A program made the position numbers and the translations under genes. From Flavobacteriaceae bacterium (GTDB lineage Bacteria; Bacteroidota; Bacteroidia; Flavobacteriales; Flavobacteriaceae): a DNA stretch of 7,087 nucleotides. Shown piece by piece: positions 1 to 6,527 of the stretch. The notes under the pieces are model-generated. The model worked only from the letters and a program-made list of their open reading frames with translations, was not told the DNA's origin and did no database searches. Each line of letters opens with the position of its first letter. Position 1 is the first letter of the stretch. Location: contig JAQWYU010000027.1 in NCBI GenBank assembly GCA_029253805.1, positions 1 to 7,087 of the forward strand, in the 5' to 3' direction.

Positions 1-971
1 TGTTGATTCATATTCCAATACATGTATTTGAAGTTTGAATAACTCACGACAGTTTCTTTACAATTTTCAGGCTTGATAGCTACTTCTAAATTGATATCAT
101 AGTTTTTCAGCCCTTTTGATTTTAGATATGGCAGGACCTTAGGGTCTTGTAATGGTCCTTTAACTTTGAATGGCTCCAAAGCTTCTAAGGTAACTACCCA
201 AGCAGACATTGATGATGCAAAGCTTTTTGCTAAAAACGGCCCTAGTGGGACGTATTCCCATTTTTGTATATCTCTTGCAGACCAATCATTAAATAATACT
301 TTTCCAAAGATATAATCATCTGCATTTGTTACTGAAACAGAATCTCCTAAGTTAGATTGTTTTCCGATTATAAATGCCATTTCTAACTCAAAGTCAACAC
401 GAGCTGATGCTTGAAAGGAGGGAGGTGAGTTAGGCTCTAAAACAACTTGTCCTTTTGGTCTATGTACATTTTGGCCACTTACTACTATTGAAGATGCTCT
501 TCCGTGATAACCAACAGGTAAATATTTCCAATTCGGAAGTAGAGCATTATCAGGATCTCTAAACATAGTTCCAATATTCGTAGCATGTTCAATACTTGAA
601 TAAAAATCAGTGTAATCACCAACTTTTACAGGTAAATGCATTGTAACCATTGATTGATTAATAAAAACCGAAGGATTTGATTTTAGTACTGAATTTTCAT
701 TGCATAATTCTAATTGAATTAACTCTCTGACTCTTACAGTAATATCTTTTCCGAGTGCAATGAAATTATTTAAATAGTTTGAAATAAAAACCGAATCATC
801 AAATCTTAGGTCTTTAAAAACTCCAAGTTTACTAGAGGCATGTAAATCAATAATATTTTCACCAATTGCAATACCAACTCTTTTAATTTGGTCTGATTCA
901 GAAAAAATTCCAAAAGGTAAATTATAAATACTAAAATCTGAGTTTTTTTCAACTTTGATCCAAGATTGCAT
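1..971 (-). CDS. fahA: Fumarylacetoacetase, C-terminus cut by window edge
   Basis: Cytosolic enzyme of the last step of tyrosine/homogentisate breakdown, hydrolysing 4-fumarylacetoacetate to fumarate and acetoacetate. The frame is open from an ATG at 969-971 to the left edge, giving 323 codons; the family is usually about 420 residues, so roughly the last 100 are outside. The family signature is unmistakable: DYTDFYSS (119-126), HATNIG (129-134), LPVGYHGRASS (151-161), ELEMAF (195-200), NDWSARDIQKWEYVPLGPF (228-246) and NFKYMYWN (313-320). By comparison with mouse FAH as I remember it, the catalytic His is H129; metal ligands are D122, E195, E197 and D229; substrate or ion contacts are R138, Y155, R233, Q236 and K249, at a constant offset of four. 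No catalytic residue in the visible part is missing. It is the last visible gene of the operon, 3 bp after the phenylalanine hydroxylase stop, and has no promoter of its own. Confidence 0.96.
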   Translation of the reverse strand, partial: MQSWIKVEKNSDFSIYNLPFGIFSESDQIKRVGIAIGENIIDLHASSKLGVFKDLRFDDSVFISNYLNNFIALGKDITVRVRELIQLELCNENSVLKSNPSVFINQSMVTMHLPVKVGDYTDFYSSIEHATNIGTMFRDPDNALLPNWKYLPVGYHGRASSIVVSGQNVHRPKGQVVLEPNSPPSFQASARVDFELEMAFIIGKQSNLGDSVSVTNADDYIFGKVLFNDWSARDIQKWEYVPLGPFLAKSFASSMSAWVVTLEALEPFKVKGPLQDPKVLPYLKSKGLKNYDINLEVAIKPENCKETVVSYSNFKYMYWNMNQ

Positions 972-974
972 AAG

Positions 975-2708
975 TTATTTTTTTATAATTAAGTCTAAGC
1001 CATCAATAATCAACTTAGTGTATAGTTTATTTTGTTGTAATTTACTTAGTTGATCATATACTTCATTCATTAAAGATAAATCTTTGTTATAAATTAGTTC
1101 ATATATTTCAAGCAAAATTAACCATTCAGATGGATAGTTTTTTACAACTTTTTTGAAAACAGATTTTAAAATATCAAATTCATTTGTATTATTTACTCTG
1201 TGAAATTTGACTAATTTATACAATTCATGAAGTTTCTTTTCTTTGTCTGAATATAAAATCTTCGTTGTCTTTTGTTTTGATATCTTATATATGTCATCAA
1301 AAGAGTTAGGGTCAGCAGGACCTGCAAATGCGGAAGAAATTATGTTTCCAATTACCATGTCATAAATACCCCAGCTTGGTTCAAATAATACTTGTTCGTT
1401 ATATGTAACTAGGCAGTTTTTAAAAGAAATTAAAATAATCTTACCTTGAATATCTCTCTTTCCTGTAATAACTTTTCCGTTAACAATAATGCCACCTTCA
1501 AAACAAAGTCTAGTAGTTTTCCCTTCAATTATTCCATGCTTTTTCAAGTCTTCAGGAGACATGTCTTGAATTAAAGTCGAAATATCTTTCAGATAACCAA
1601 TAGTACTTCCATAACCATTTGGGTGGCGCTCTACTCCATGTCCTATTAGTTCAGTACCCTCATGGGCTAACGCTGTTGATCCGATAGTCTGGAAATAAAT
1701 TGGAGTATCTCCGTCATTAATAACTGTTTTAAAGGTTCCAGAAATTTGAACACCTGTATTTAACTTAATTGTCCCCATTTTTTTGGATGCAATTAGTTTT
1801 TGAATTCCTTCAATACCACCTTTTCTGACGGCCATTGTGTTTGCAAATTTTTCTAAAACAACACTTAAACTTGAAAAGTCAGGTGTTACAAACAATTGCG
1901 GTTGAGTGTTTGTTATATCAAAGTTTACTGAAGCAGCTTTAATTGAATAAGGTATTTTCTTAACATTATTTTGCAAACAAAGCTGACTTTCTTCTATAGA
2001 GGATAACAGTCCAGCACCATACAATTTTGGATTTTCTATTTCTCCAATAAGGCCATACTCAACTGTCCACCAATGTAGATTACGAATTTTTGCCATTTCA
2101 GAAAGCTCGCCCATTTCTGATTGTAATTTGTTGACTTGCGCTTCTGCCTCTAATATTGATTCTTTAGATGAGTTAGGATTTTCTTTTAGAATTGATAACA
2201 ACCTAATAGATTCATACATTTCATGATCCATAGGAGATGAAATAGCTTTCGAACCAATTTGCCCCAAACGCCTTAAATATTCAGCATATTCATAATTTGC
2301 TATAATTGGGGCATGACCTGCTGCTTCATGAATTATGTCCGGAGCAGGTGTGTAATTAATGTGATCTATTGTTCGAATTTCAGAAGAAATTACTAATACG
2401 TTATAGGCTTGAAATTCCATGAATGCGTTTGGAGGAATGAATCCATCTACAGCAACTGCAGCCCATCCAATATCTTTTAAAATCCGGTTCATACCATCCA
2501 TTTCAGGGATGTTTTCTTCAGAGATTCCTGTTTTATCTAATCCATTAATATAACAGTCATGCGCTATTTTCTTTAGAGTTTGAATATTTAGACGCATAAC
2601 ATACCTCCATACAGATTGATTTTGAGCAGTATAGTCGCTGTAAGGTTGTTCAATTATAAATTTGTGAAGATGTTTAGGTAGCTTTTCTGTAACACTATTA
2701 AACTTCAT
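975..2708 (-). CDS. phhA: Phenylalanine 4-monooxygenase, long form with C-terminal extension
   Basis: Pterin-dependent, non-haem iron hydroxylase of the aromatic amino acid hydroxylase family, here expected to turn phenylalanine into tyrosine in the cytosol. The catalytic domain lies at about residues 25-295. Iron ligands are H127 and H132 in PAPDIIHEAAGH and E217 in WWTVEYGL; R112 and W213 match rat PheH R270 and W326; YGAGLLSS (230-237) is the conserved substrate-side loop. Two features are unlike the short bacterial (~300 aa) and mammalian (~450 aa) enzymes. The second His to Glu distance is 85 residues instead of about 40, because a mostly helical, charged insertion lies around 150-205. 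A ~280-residue extension follows the catalytic domain, with a Gly/Ile-rich, probably beta-rich part (~298-445) and a helical Lys/Leu-rich tail (~475-577). There is no N-terminal ACT domain. Tyrosine or tryptophan hydroxylase activity is possible from sequence alone, but hpd, hmgA and fahA alongside argue for phenylalanine. I recall similar long forms in other Bacteroidota. The start has no Shine-Dalgarno. Confidence 0.93.
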   Translation of the reverse strand: MKFNSVTEKLPKHLHKFIIEQPYSDYTAQNQSVWRYVMRLNIQTLKKIAHDCYINGLDKTGISEENIPEMDGMNRILKDIGWAAVAVDGFIPPNAFMEFQAYNVLVISSEIRTIDHINYTPAPDIIHEAAGHAPIIANYEYAEYLRRLGQIGSKAISSPMDHEMYESIRLLSILKENPNSSKESILEAEAQVNKLQSEMGELSEMAKIRNLHWWTVEYGLIGEIENPKLYGAGLLSSIEESQLCLQNNVKKIPYSIKAASVNFDITNTQPQLFVTPDFSSLSVVLEKFANTMAVRKGGIEGIQKLIASKKMGTIKLNTGVQISGTFKTVINDGDTPIYFQTIGSTALAHEGTELIGHGVERHPNGYGSTIGYLKDISTLIQDMSPEDLKKHGIIEGKTTRLCFEGGIIVNGKVITGKRDIQGKIILISFKNCLVTYNEQVLFEPSWGIYDMVIGNIISSAFAGPADPNSFDDIYKISKQKTTKILYSDKEKKLHELYKLVKFHRVNNTNEFDILKSVFKKVVKNYPSEWLILLEIYELIYNKDLSLMNEVYDQLSKLQQNKLYTKLIIDGLDLIIKK

Positions 2709-2741
2709 TTAATTAATTTATCTGTTATTTGAAATATTTAG

Positions 2742-3902
2742 TTATAATGTTCCTCTATTTTCCTGTTCTCTTTCAATGGCTTCAAATAGTGCTTTAAAAT
2801 TACCTTTTCCAAATGATTGTGCTCCCTTTCTTTGAATAATTTCAAAGAACATAGTTGGTCGGTCTAATACTGGTTTTGTAAATATTTGAAGTAAGTACCC
2901 TTCTTCGTCTCTGTCTATTAGAATACCATGCTTTTTTAAAGTATTTAAGTCTTCATCAATTTCGCCAACTCGTTCCAGTAAATCATCATAATATGTTTCT
3001 GGAACATATAAAAATTCCACTCCACGATTTTTCATTTCTTCAACTGTTTGGGCTATGTCATCTGTTGCAAGTGCTAAATGTTGAACACCAGGACCATTAT
3101 AAAAATCTAGATATTCTTCAATTTGTGATTTTTTAATTCCTTCAGCAGGCTCATTTATTGGAAATTTAATTCGACCGTTCCCATTACTCATTACTTTACT
3201 CATAAGTGCAGTAAACTCGGTAGATATATCATTATCATCAAATGAAATTATTTGAGCAAACCCCATGACATCTTGGTAAAACTTACACCATATGTTCATT
3301 TCATCCCAGTCTACATTACCAACAATATGGTCAATATGTTTAAGTCCAACTGATTTTGGGCTGTAATGTGACTCCCATTTTCTATATCCAGGAAGGAAGA
3401 TTCCATTGTAATTTTTTCTTTCAATAAACATATGAACTGTTTCTCCGTATGTATAAATTCCTGATTTTATTATTGATCCATTCTTATCACTTATTTCAGT
3501 TGGTTCCAAATATGGTTTGGCGCCTCTTTTAATTGTTTGATTGAATGCTTCGGTGGCATCTTCTACATGTAACGCAACAATTTTTACTCCATCACCATGA
3601 TTGTTGATATGCTGGTTAATTAACGAATCTTTTTCCAATGAAGTAGTCAATACCAAACGAATTTTTCCTTGTTTTAAAACATAAGATGCAATTTTGTTTT
3701 CTCCAGTTTCCATTCCTGCATAAGCTTCTGCTTGAAATCCAAATGCAGTTTTGTAATAGTGAGCACTTTGTTTTGCATTTCCAACATACAACTCAATATA
3801 GTCAGTTCCAGAAATGGGTAAGAAATCCTTTGCTTGGTCAAATATTTTCTTTATTCTAAAATTGAAATTTTGTAATTCCTCAATACTTTTTGTAGGTTCC
3901 AT
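2742..3902 (-). CDS. hpd: 4-hydroxyphenylpyruvate dioxygenase
   Basis: Fe(II)-dependent, non-2-oxoglutarate dioxygenase that converts 4-hydroxyphenylpyruvate and O2 to homogentisate and CO2. At 386 residues it has normal full length. It contains two vicinal-oxygen-chelate domains: the N-terminal one at about 28-165, starting near GTDYIELYVGN, and the catalytic one at about 185-355. The iron triad is H192 (in IDHIVGN), H275 (in GVQHLAL) and E354 (in MFFEIIQR). The C-terminal gate helix motif FGKGNFKALFEAIEREQ (364-380), which closes over the active site in this family, is intact. The ATG (3900-3902) directly abuts the hmgA TAA (3903-3905), so the two are probably translationally coupled. A 33-bp A/T-rich spacer separates its stop from the next gene. 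The closest alternative, hydroxymandelate synthase, is unlikely given the pathway neighbours. Confidence 0.97.
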   Translation of the reverse strand: MEPTKSIEELQNFNFRIKKIFDQAKDFLPISGTDYIELYVGNAKQSAHYYKTAFGFQAEAYAGMETGENKIASYVLKQGKIRLVLTTSLEKDSLINQHINNHGDGVKIVALHVEDATEAFNQTIKRGAKPYLEPTEISDKNGSIIKSGIYTYGETVHMFIERKNYNGIFLPGYRKWESHYSPKSVGLKHIDHIVGNVDWDEMNIWCKFYQDVMGFAQIISFDDNDISTEFTALMSKVMSNGNGRIKFPINEPAEGIKKSQIEEYLDFYNGPGVQHLALATDDIAQTVEEMKNRGVEFLYVPETYYDDLLERVGEIDEDLNTLKKHGILIDRDEEGYLLQIFTKPVLDRPTMFFEIIQRKGAQSFGKGNFKALFEAIEREQENRGTL

Positions 3903-5066
3903 TTATGATTTATTTATCCATGATTTATAATACGAGCCGTTACTTATTTTAAGAGCTTCTTCAGTTACCATTAATGGACTGAAAGTATCTACCATAACAG
4001 CAAGTTCCTTGGTTTCTTTTTTTCCAATACTTTTTTCCATAGTTCCAGGGTGAGGGCCATGTGGAATTCCAGCTGGATGTAAAGTTATGCTTCCTTTACT
4101 GATATTATTTCTACTCATAAAATCTCCATCAACGTAATAAAGAACTTCATCCGAGTCGATATTAGAATGGTTGTAAGGGGCTGGAACTGAGTTTGGATGG
4201 TAATCGTATAGTCTGGGTACAAACGAACAAATAACAAATTTAGAGCTTTCAAATGTTTGATGAACTGGGGGTGGTTGATGAATCATTCCAGTTATGGGCT
4301 CAAAGTCATGTATTGAAAATTTGTATGGGTAGTTATAACCATCCCAGCCTACTACACTAAAGGGATGTGCTGCATAAATATACTCATGAATTGTATCTTG
4401 TTTTTTAACTTTAATAAGAAATTCACCTGAGTCTTTATATGTTTCTAGTTCTGAAGGAGGATGAAAATCTCTCTCAGAATAAGGAGCACCTTCCACGAGT
4501 TGGCCAAACCAGTTTCTGTAACGTTTTGGTGTGTAAATAGGACTTTTTGATTCTACAATAAAAAGTCGATTATCTATATTATTGAATTCAATTTGATAAA
4601 TAACTCCCCTAGGAATGACTAGATAATCTCCATATTTAAATTCGATATTTCCTAGAAGTGTTTTTAATTTTCCAGTCCCTCTATGAATAAAAATCACTTC
4701 ATCTGAATCAGTGTTTTTGTAAAAATAACTAGTTAATGAATTATTTGGCGCAGCTAAACTAATTTGACAATCTTCATTAATTAGGATACAAGATCTGCTC
4801 TCTAAGTAATCAGATTTAGGTGTTACCTTAAAGCCGTCTAATTTAAGAGATTTCATGTTCTTAGACACTGCAATCTTTGGAGACACATCGTATGAATTAA
4901 TAATCTCTTTAACTTGTGTAGGTCTATGTGTATGATACATCAATGACGACATACCTTCAAATCCTATCGTGCCAAATAATTCTTCATAATAGAAATCATT
5001 GTTGGAATCTTTAAATACAGTATGTCTCTTGGATGGGATTTTCCCTAAGGTATGGTACTTTGGCAT
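3903..5066 (-). CDS. hmgA: Homogentisate 1,2-dioxygenase
   Basis: Fe(II) ring-cleaving dioxygenase that opens homogentisate to 4-maleylacetoacetate. It has 387 residues, shorter than the human (445) and Pseudomonas-type enzymes. The N-terminal part has a cupin fold, with TDSDEVIFIHRGTGKL (119-134) and a GDYLVIPRG turn (146-154). The C-terminal catalytic half has probable iron ligands H300 (PYNHSN), E307 (DSDEVLYYV) and H336 (IPHGPHPG). H269 in the PPVHQTF stretch may play the part of the human catalytic H292. The H300 to E307 spacing is seven residues against six in the human HRNCMSE motif, so the exact Glu/Asp ligand should be checked against a structure. It is the first gene of the operon, starting 189 bp from the divergent Lrp-type regulator. 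No Shine-Dalgarno precedes the ATG; the leader is A/T-rich. The function is supported by position between the regulator and hpd as well as by motifs. Confidence 0.94.
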   Translation of the reverse strand: MPKYHTLGKIPSKRHTVFKDSNNDFYYEELFGTIGFEGMSSLMYHTHRPTQVKEIINSYDVSPKIAVSKNMKSLKLDGFKVTPKSDYLESRSCILINEDCQISLAAPNNSLTSYFYKNTDSDEVIFIHRGTGKLKTLLGNIEFKYGDYLVIPRGVIYQIEFNNIDNRLFIVESKSPIYTPKRYRNWFGQLVEGAPYSERDFHPPSELETYKDSGEFLIKVKKQDTIHEYIYAAHPFSVVGWDGYNYPYKFSIHDFEPITGMIHQPPPVHQTFESSKFVICSFVPRLYDYHPNSVPAPYNHSNIDSDEVLYYVDGDFMSRNNISKGSITLHPAGIPHGPHPGTMEKSIGKKETKELAVMVDTFSPLMVTEEALKISNGSYYKSWINKS

Positions 5067-5086
5067 ATTACATGAGTTTAAGTAAT
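5067..5086. promoter_or_regulatory. Imperfect dyad ATTAC-N10-GTAAT just before hmgA start
   Basis: The five outer bases on each side are complementary (5067-5071 and 5082-5086) and the centre is not. It directly abuts the hmgA ATG and lies downstream of the candidate -7 box, so a protein bound here would act as a roadblock or hide the translation start. Short A/T-rich dyads occur by chance in such DNA, so the operator reading is speculative. Confidence 0.25.
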
Positions 5087-5110
5087 AAATTGTATAATAT
5101 ATGTCAAGAA

Positions 5111-5118
5111 CAAATATA
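5111..5118 (-). promoter_or_regulatory. Candidate -7 box (TATATTTG) for the hmgA operon
   Basis: Read on the minus strand the sequence matches the Bacteroidota -7 consensus TAnnTTTG, and is the only exact match on this strand in the spacer. It would place transcription start about 40 bases before the hmgA ATG. No TTG is found at the usual -33 distance, so the promoter would be weak or depend on an activator, which would fit a regulated catabolic operon. Confidence 0.35.
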
Positions 5119-5152
5119 TACGAAATACATTTATATAGTATGTTTATTTGAT

Positions 5153-5160
5153 AAGTACTT
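5153..5160. promoter_or_regulatory. Perfect 8-bp palindrome AAGTACTT in the control region
   Basis: A self-complementary octamer that sits at the -33 part of the regulator's candidate promoter. With one mismatch the symmetry extends to A_AAGTACTT_T (5151-5162). The position would suit autorepression by the Lrp-type protein, but family operators are degenerate, so this remains a guess. Confidence 0.25.
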
Positions 5161-5161
5161 G

Positions 5162-5190
5162 TTGTATAAGAATATTTATATGTATTTTTG
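5162..5190 (+). promoter_or_regulatory. Bacteroidota-type promoter for the Lrp-family gene
   Basis: A TTG at 5162-5164 (another at 5159-5161) is followed 18 bases later (21 for the alternative) by TATTTTTG at 5183-5190, an exact TAnnTTTG match. Spacing and composition fit the -33/-7 promoter of the primary Bacteroidota sigma factor. Transcription would start near 5196, leaving an A/T-rich leader of about 60 bases with no Shine-Dalgarno before the ATG at 5256. Confidence 0.5.
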
Positions 5191-5255
5191 ATAAAATAAA
5201 TTGTTTTATTCTTTTTTAATCTATTCCTATAACCGTTTAACTTTATTTTTTCTAA

Positions 5256-5732
5256 ATGATTGACAAACTTGATAAAATTGATATTAAAATCTTAAAGCTA
5301 TTACAGCACAATAGTAACCGTACCGTTAAAAATATTGCTGAAATATTAGGACTTACTACTACGCCTATTTTTGACCGAATTAAAAAACTTGAAAAAAAGG
5401 GTTTTATAGACAAATACGCAGCTATTTTAAATTCTAAAATGCTTGGCTTGAAATTGACTGTGTTTGTAGGTATAACACTAAAAAACCATACAAGAAGTTA
5501 TTTAGAAAAATTTGTAGTCACAATAAAAGGTTTCCCTGAAGTAGTTGAATGTCACCGTGTTTCAGGCAATTTTGATTATCTCTTAAAACTAACTTTAGTT
5601 GATATTGAAGACTATGAACAGTTTATATTGACCAAGCTAGCCATAATAGCAGATGTTAATAACGTACAGAGCTATGTAGCACTATCTCAAAGTAAATCGA
5701 CTACTGAATTAAATTTGGATCATTTAATGTAA
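5256..5732 (+). CDS. Lrp/AsnC-family transcriptional regulator
   Basis: DNA-binding regulator of the feast/famine (Lrp/AsnC) family, 158 residues, the usual length. The N-terminal winged helix-turn-helix covers about 4-52: DKIDIKILKLLQ is the first helix, NIAEILGL the second, and TTTPIFDRIKKLEKKGFI (34-51) the recognition helix and wing. The RAM ligand-sensing domain spans about 66-145, with the family's glycine turn in VSGNFDYLLKL (102-112) that lies at the effector-binding interface. These proteins form dimers and octamers and respond to amino acids. Divergence from hmgA suggests that the effector is phenylalanine, tyrosine or a related metabolite, and that it activates or derepresses the operon; that is inference from position. 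Autoregulation is likely for the same reason. Its stop lies only 5 bp from the stop of the convergent downstream gene. Confidence 0.93.
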   Translation: MIDKLDKIDIKILKLLQHNSNRTVKNIAEILGLTTTPIFDRIKKLEKKGFIDKYAAILNSKMLGLKLTVFVGITLKNHTRSYLEKFVVTIKGFPEVVECHRVSGNFDYLLKLTLVDIEDYEQFILTKLAIIADVNNVQSYVALSQSKSTTELNLDHLM

Positions 5733-5737
5733 ATCTT

Positions 5738-6394
5738 CTACTCTCTGAGCACTATTAAACTAGCTTTATAACCAGTTGTTAATAACCATGACCCAGATGC
5801 TATGATAACATCACTTTCATTATAAACTTTTAGTTGTGCAGTATTGGGACTTGAACTTCCTTCATTTAAAGCAAAAAACTGAATCTTATTAAGTCCTTTT
5901 TTAAGTTCAACATCAATCACGTAAGCAGTATTTTTAAGGGCTATATTTGGATGTATAATAGCTTCATTTAGTAATAATTTGATTCTATCACCATCTTCAT
6001 ATTCATGGTCTCTACAAACAATTCGAATATATTTTGATTTAGTTTTGATATCTCCGAGGTAATAATCACGATTAAACTTAGAAATATTTTTTTTACTTTC
6101 GCTAAATTGCTGTTTGATTTCCCAAGTGGGATCTACTACATCACGAGTTTCTGTAATCCCATACTTTTTCTTTGCAAATCCATCAATTGGTTTAATATCC
6201 ATTGTGATTGCAAACCCTTTATCAGTTAATCCAACTACTGGTGATAGTCTAATAGGATATTCTTTAGATAATTTAATTTCGTCTAAAGCTGGAATATTTA
6301 AACTGTAAAATTGTTTAGATTTATCAATTTGTGAATAACAAGAATACTGCATGACAATTATTATCAACAATATTAAATATCTATTCATGATCAT
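5738..6394 (-). CDS. Exported protein of unknown function
   Basis: A 218-residue protein that I cannot assign to a named family with confidence. Residues 1-21 form a signal peptide: Met-Arg start (MIMNR), hydrophobic core YLILLIIIVM, then SCYS with likely cleavage before Q22, a pattern common in flavobacterial exported proteins. C19 is not in a proper lipobox (QYSC), so lipoprotein status is doubtful. The mature part has no further membrane segment. The C-terminal half contains IRIVCRDHEYEDGDRIKLLLN (123-143), then ELKKGLNKIQFFALNEGSSSPNTA (163-186) and LTTGYKASLIVL. This looks like an all-beta domain, and I have an impression of similar EDGDR...LNEG..PNTA proteins in other Bacteroidota. Start could be the ATG at 6392-6394 or the one two codons later (6386-6388); both keep the signal peptide. 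It is not visibly linked to aromatic catabolism and could be transcribed alone. Confidence 0.8.
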   Translation of the reverse strand: MIMNRYLILLIIIVMQYSCYSQIDKSKQFYSLNIPALDEIKLSKEYPIRLSPVVGLTDKGFAITMDIKPIDGFAKKKYGITETRDVVDPTWEIKQQFSESKKNISKFNRDYYLGDIKTKSKYIRIVCRDHEYEDGDRIKLLLNEAIIHPNIALKNTAYVIDVELKKGLNKIQFFALNEGSSSPNTAQLKVYNESDVIIASGSWLLTTGYKASLIVLRE

Positions 6395-6451
6395 AAAAAT
6401 TACTTATTTGGTAAAGATATATATTTGATCATATAATTAAAGTGTCAAACA

Positions 6452-6492
6452 ATTAATATTATTTTAAAATCACTTAATCAAATAATATTAAT
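6452..6492. repeat. Perfect 13-bp inverted repeat between dld and the exported protein gene
   Basis: The arms ATTAATATTATTT (6452-6464) and its exact complement (6480-6492) flank a 15-base spacer. All stem pairs are A-T. It begins 35 bases after the dld stop codon, where a terminator would be expected, but has no G-C pairs and no clear T-run on the minus strand after it. It could be a weak hairpin terminator, an mRNA 3' end protector, or an operator for the downstream gene. Confidence 0.55.
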
Positions 6493-6527
6493 GATATAAA
6501 ATTATGATCGTCAACAAAGTTTAGATT

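Larger units (their letters stand above)
1..5066 (-). other. Phenylalanine/tyrosine catabolic operon hmgA-hpd-phhA-fahA
   Basis: Four same-strand genes with gaps of 0, 33 and 3 bp, whose products catalyse steps of one pathway from phenylalanine to fumarate and acetoacetate. No internal terminator or promoter is evident in the spacers, so a single transcript starting in 5067-5255 is the simplest reading. Gene order does not follow the reaction order: ring cleavage is first and the entry hydroxylase third. Tyrosine aminotransferase, maleylacetoacetate isomerase and pterin-4a-carbinolamine dehydratase are not in the window. The operon may continue past the left edge, because fahA is truncated there. 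Confidence 0.9.
5067..5255. promoter_or_regulatory. Divergent control region between hmgA and the Lrp-type regulator
   Basis: A 189-bp, very A/T-rich spacer between two divergent start codons. It carries no open frame worth calling. It must contain the promoters for both the catabolic operon (minus) and the regulator (plus). Candidate promoter boxes and dyads inside it are listed separately. By analogy with other Lrp/AsnC proteins next to divergent operons, the regulator probably binds here and controls both directions; this is inference. Confidence 0.75.

Noticed and set aside
5102..5107. TTGACA on the minus strand as a classical sigma-70 -35 box for hmgA
   Set aside because: At 17 bases downstream there is only TACTTA, a poor -10, and Bacteroidota primary sigma factors do not use this consensus.
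5709..5727. TTAAAT/ATTTAA dyad at the end of the regulator gene as a terminator
   Set aside because: Six A-T pairs only, inside the coding sequence and without a T-run; too weak to call.
6114..6308. Plus-strand open frame of 64 codons
   Set aside because: It lies wholly inside the exported-protein gene on the opposite strand, has no promoter or recognisable motif, and is a shadow of that gene.
5738..6394. Lipoprotein reading of the exported protein, with C19 as the lipidated cysteine
   Set aside because: The residues before the Cys (Q-Y-S) do not fit a lipobox, and SCYS|Q fits ordinary signal peptidase I cleavage better.
6420..6427. TATATTTG on the plus strand as a promoter -7 box
   Set aside because: There is no plus-strand gene downstream of it; the match probably reflects the A/T-rich composition.
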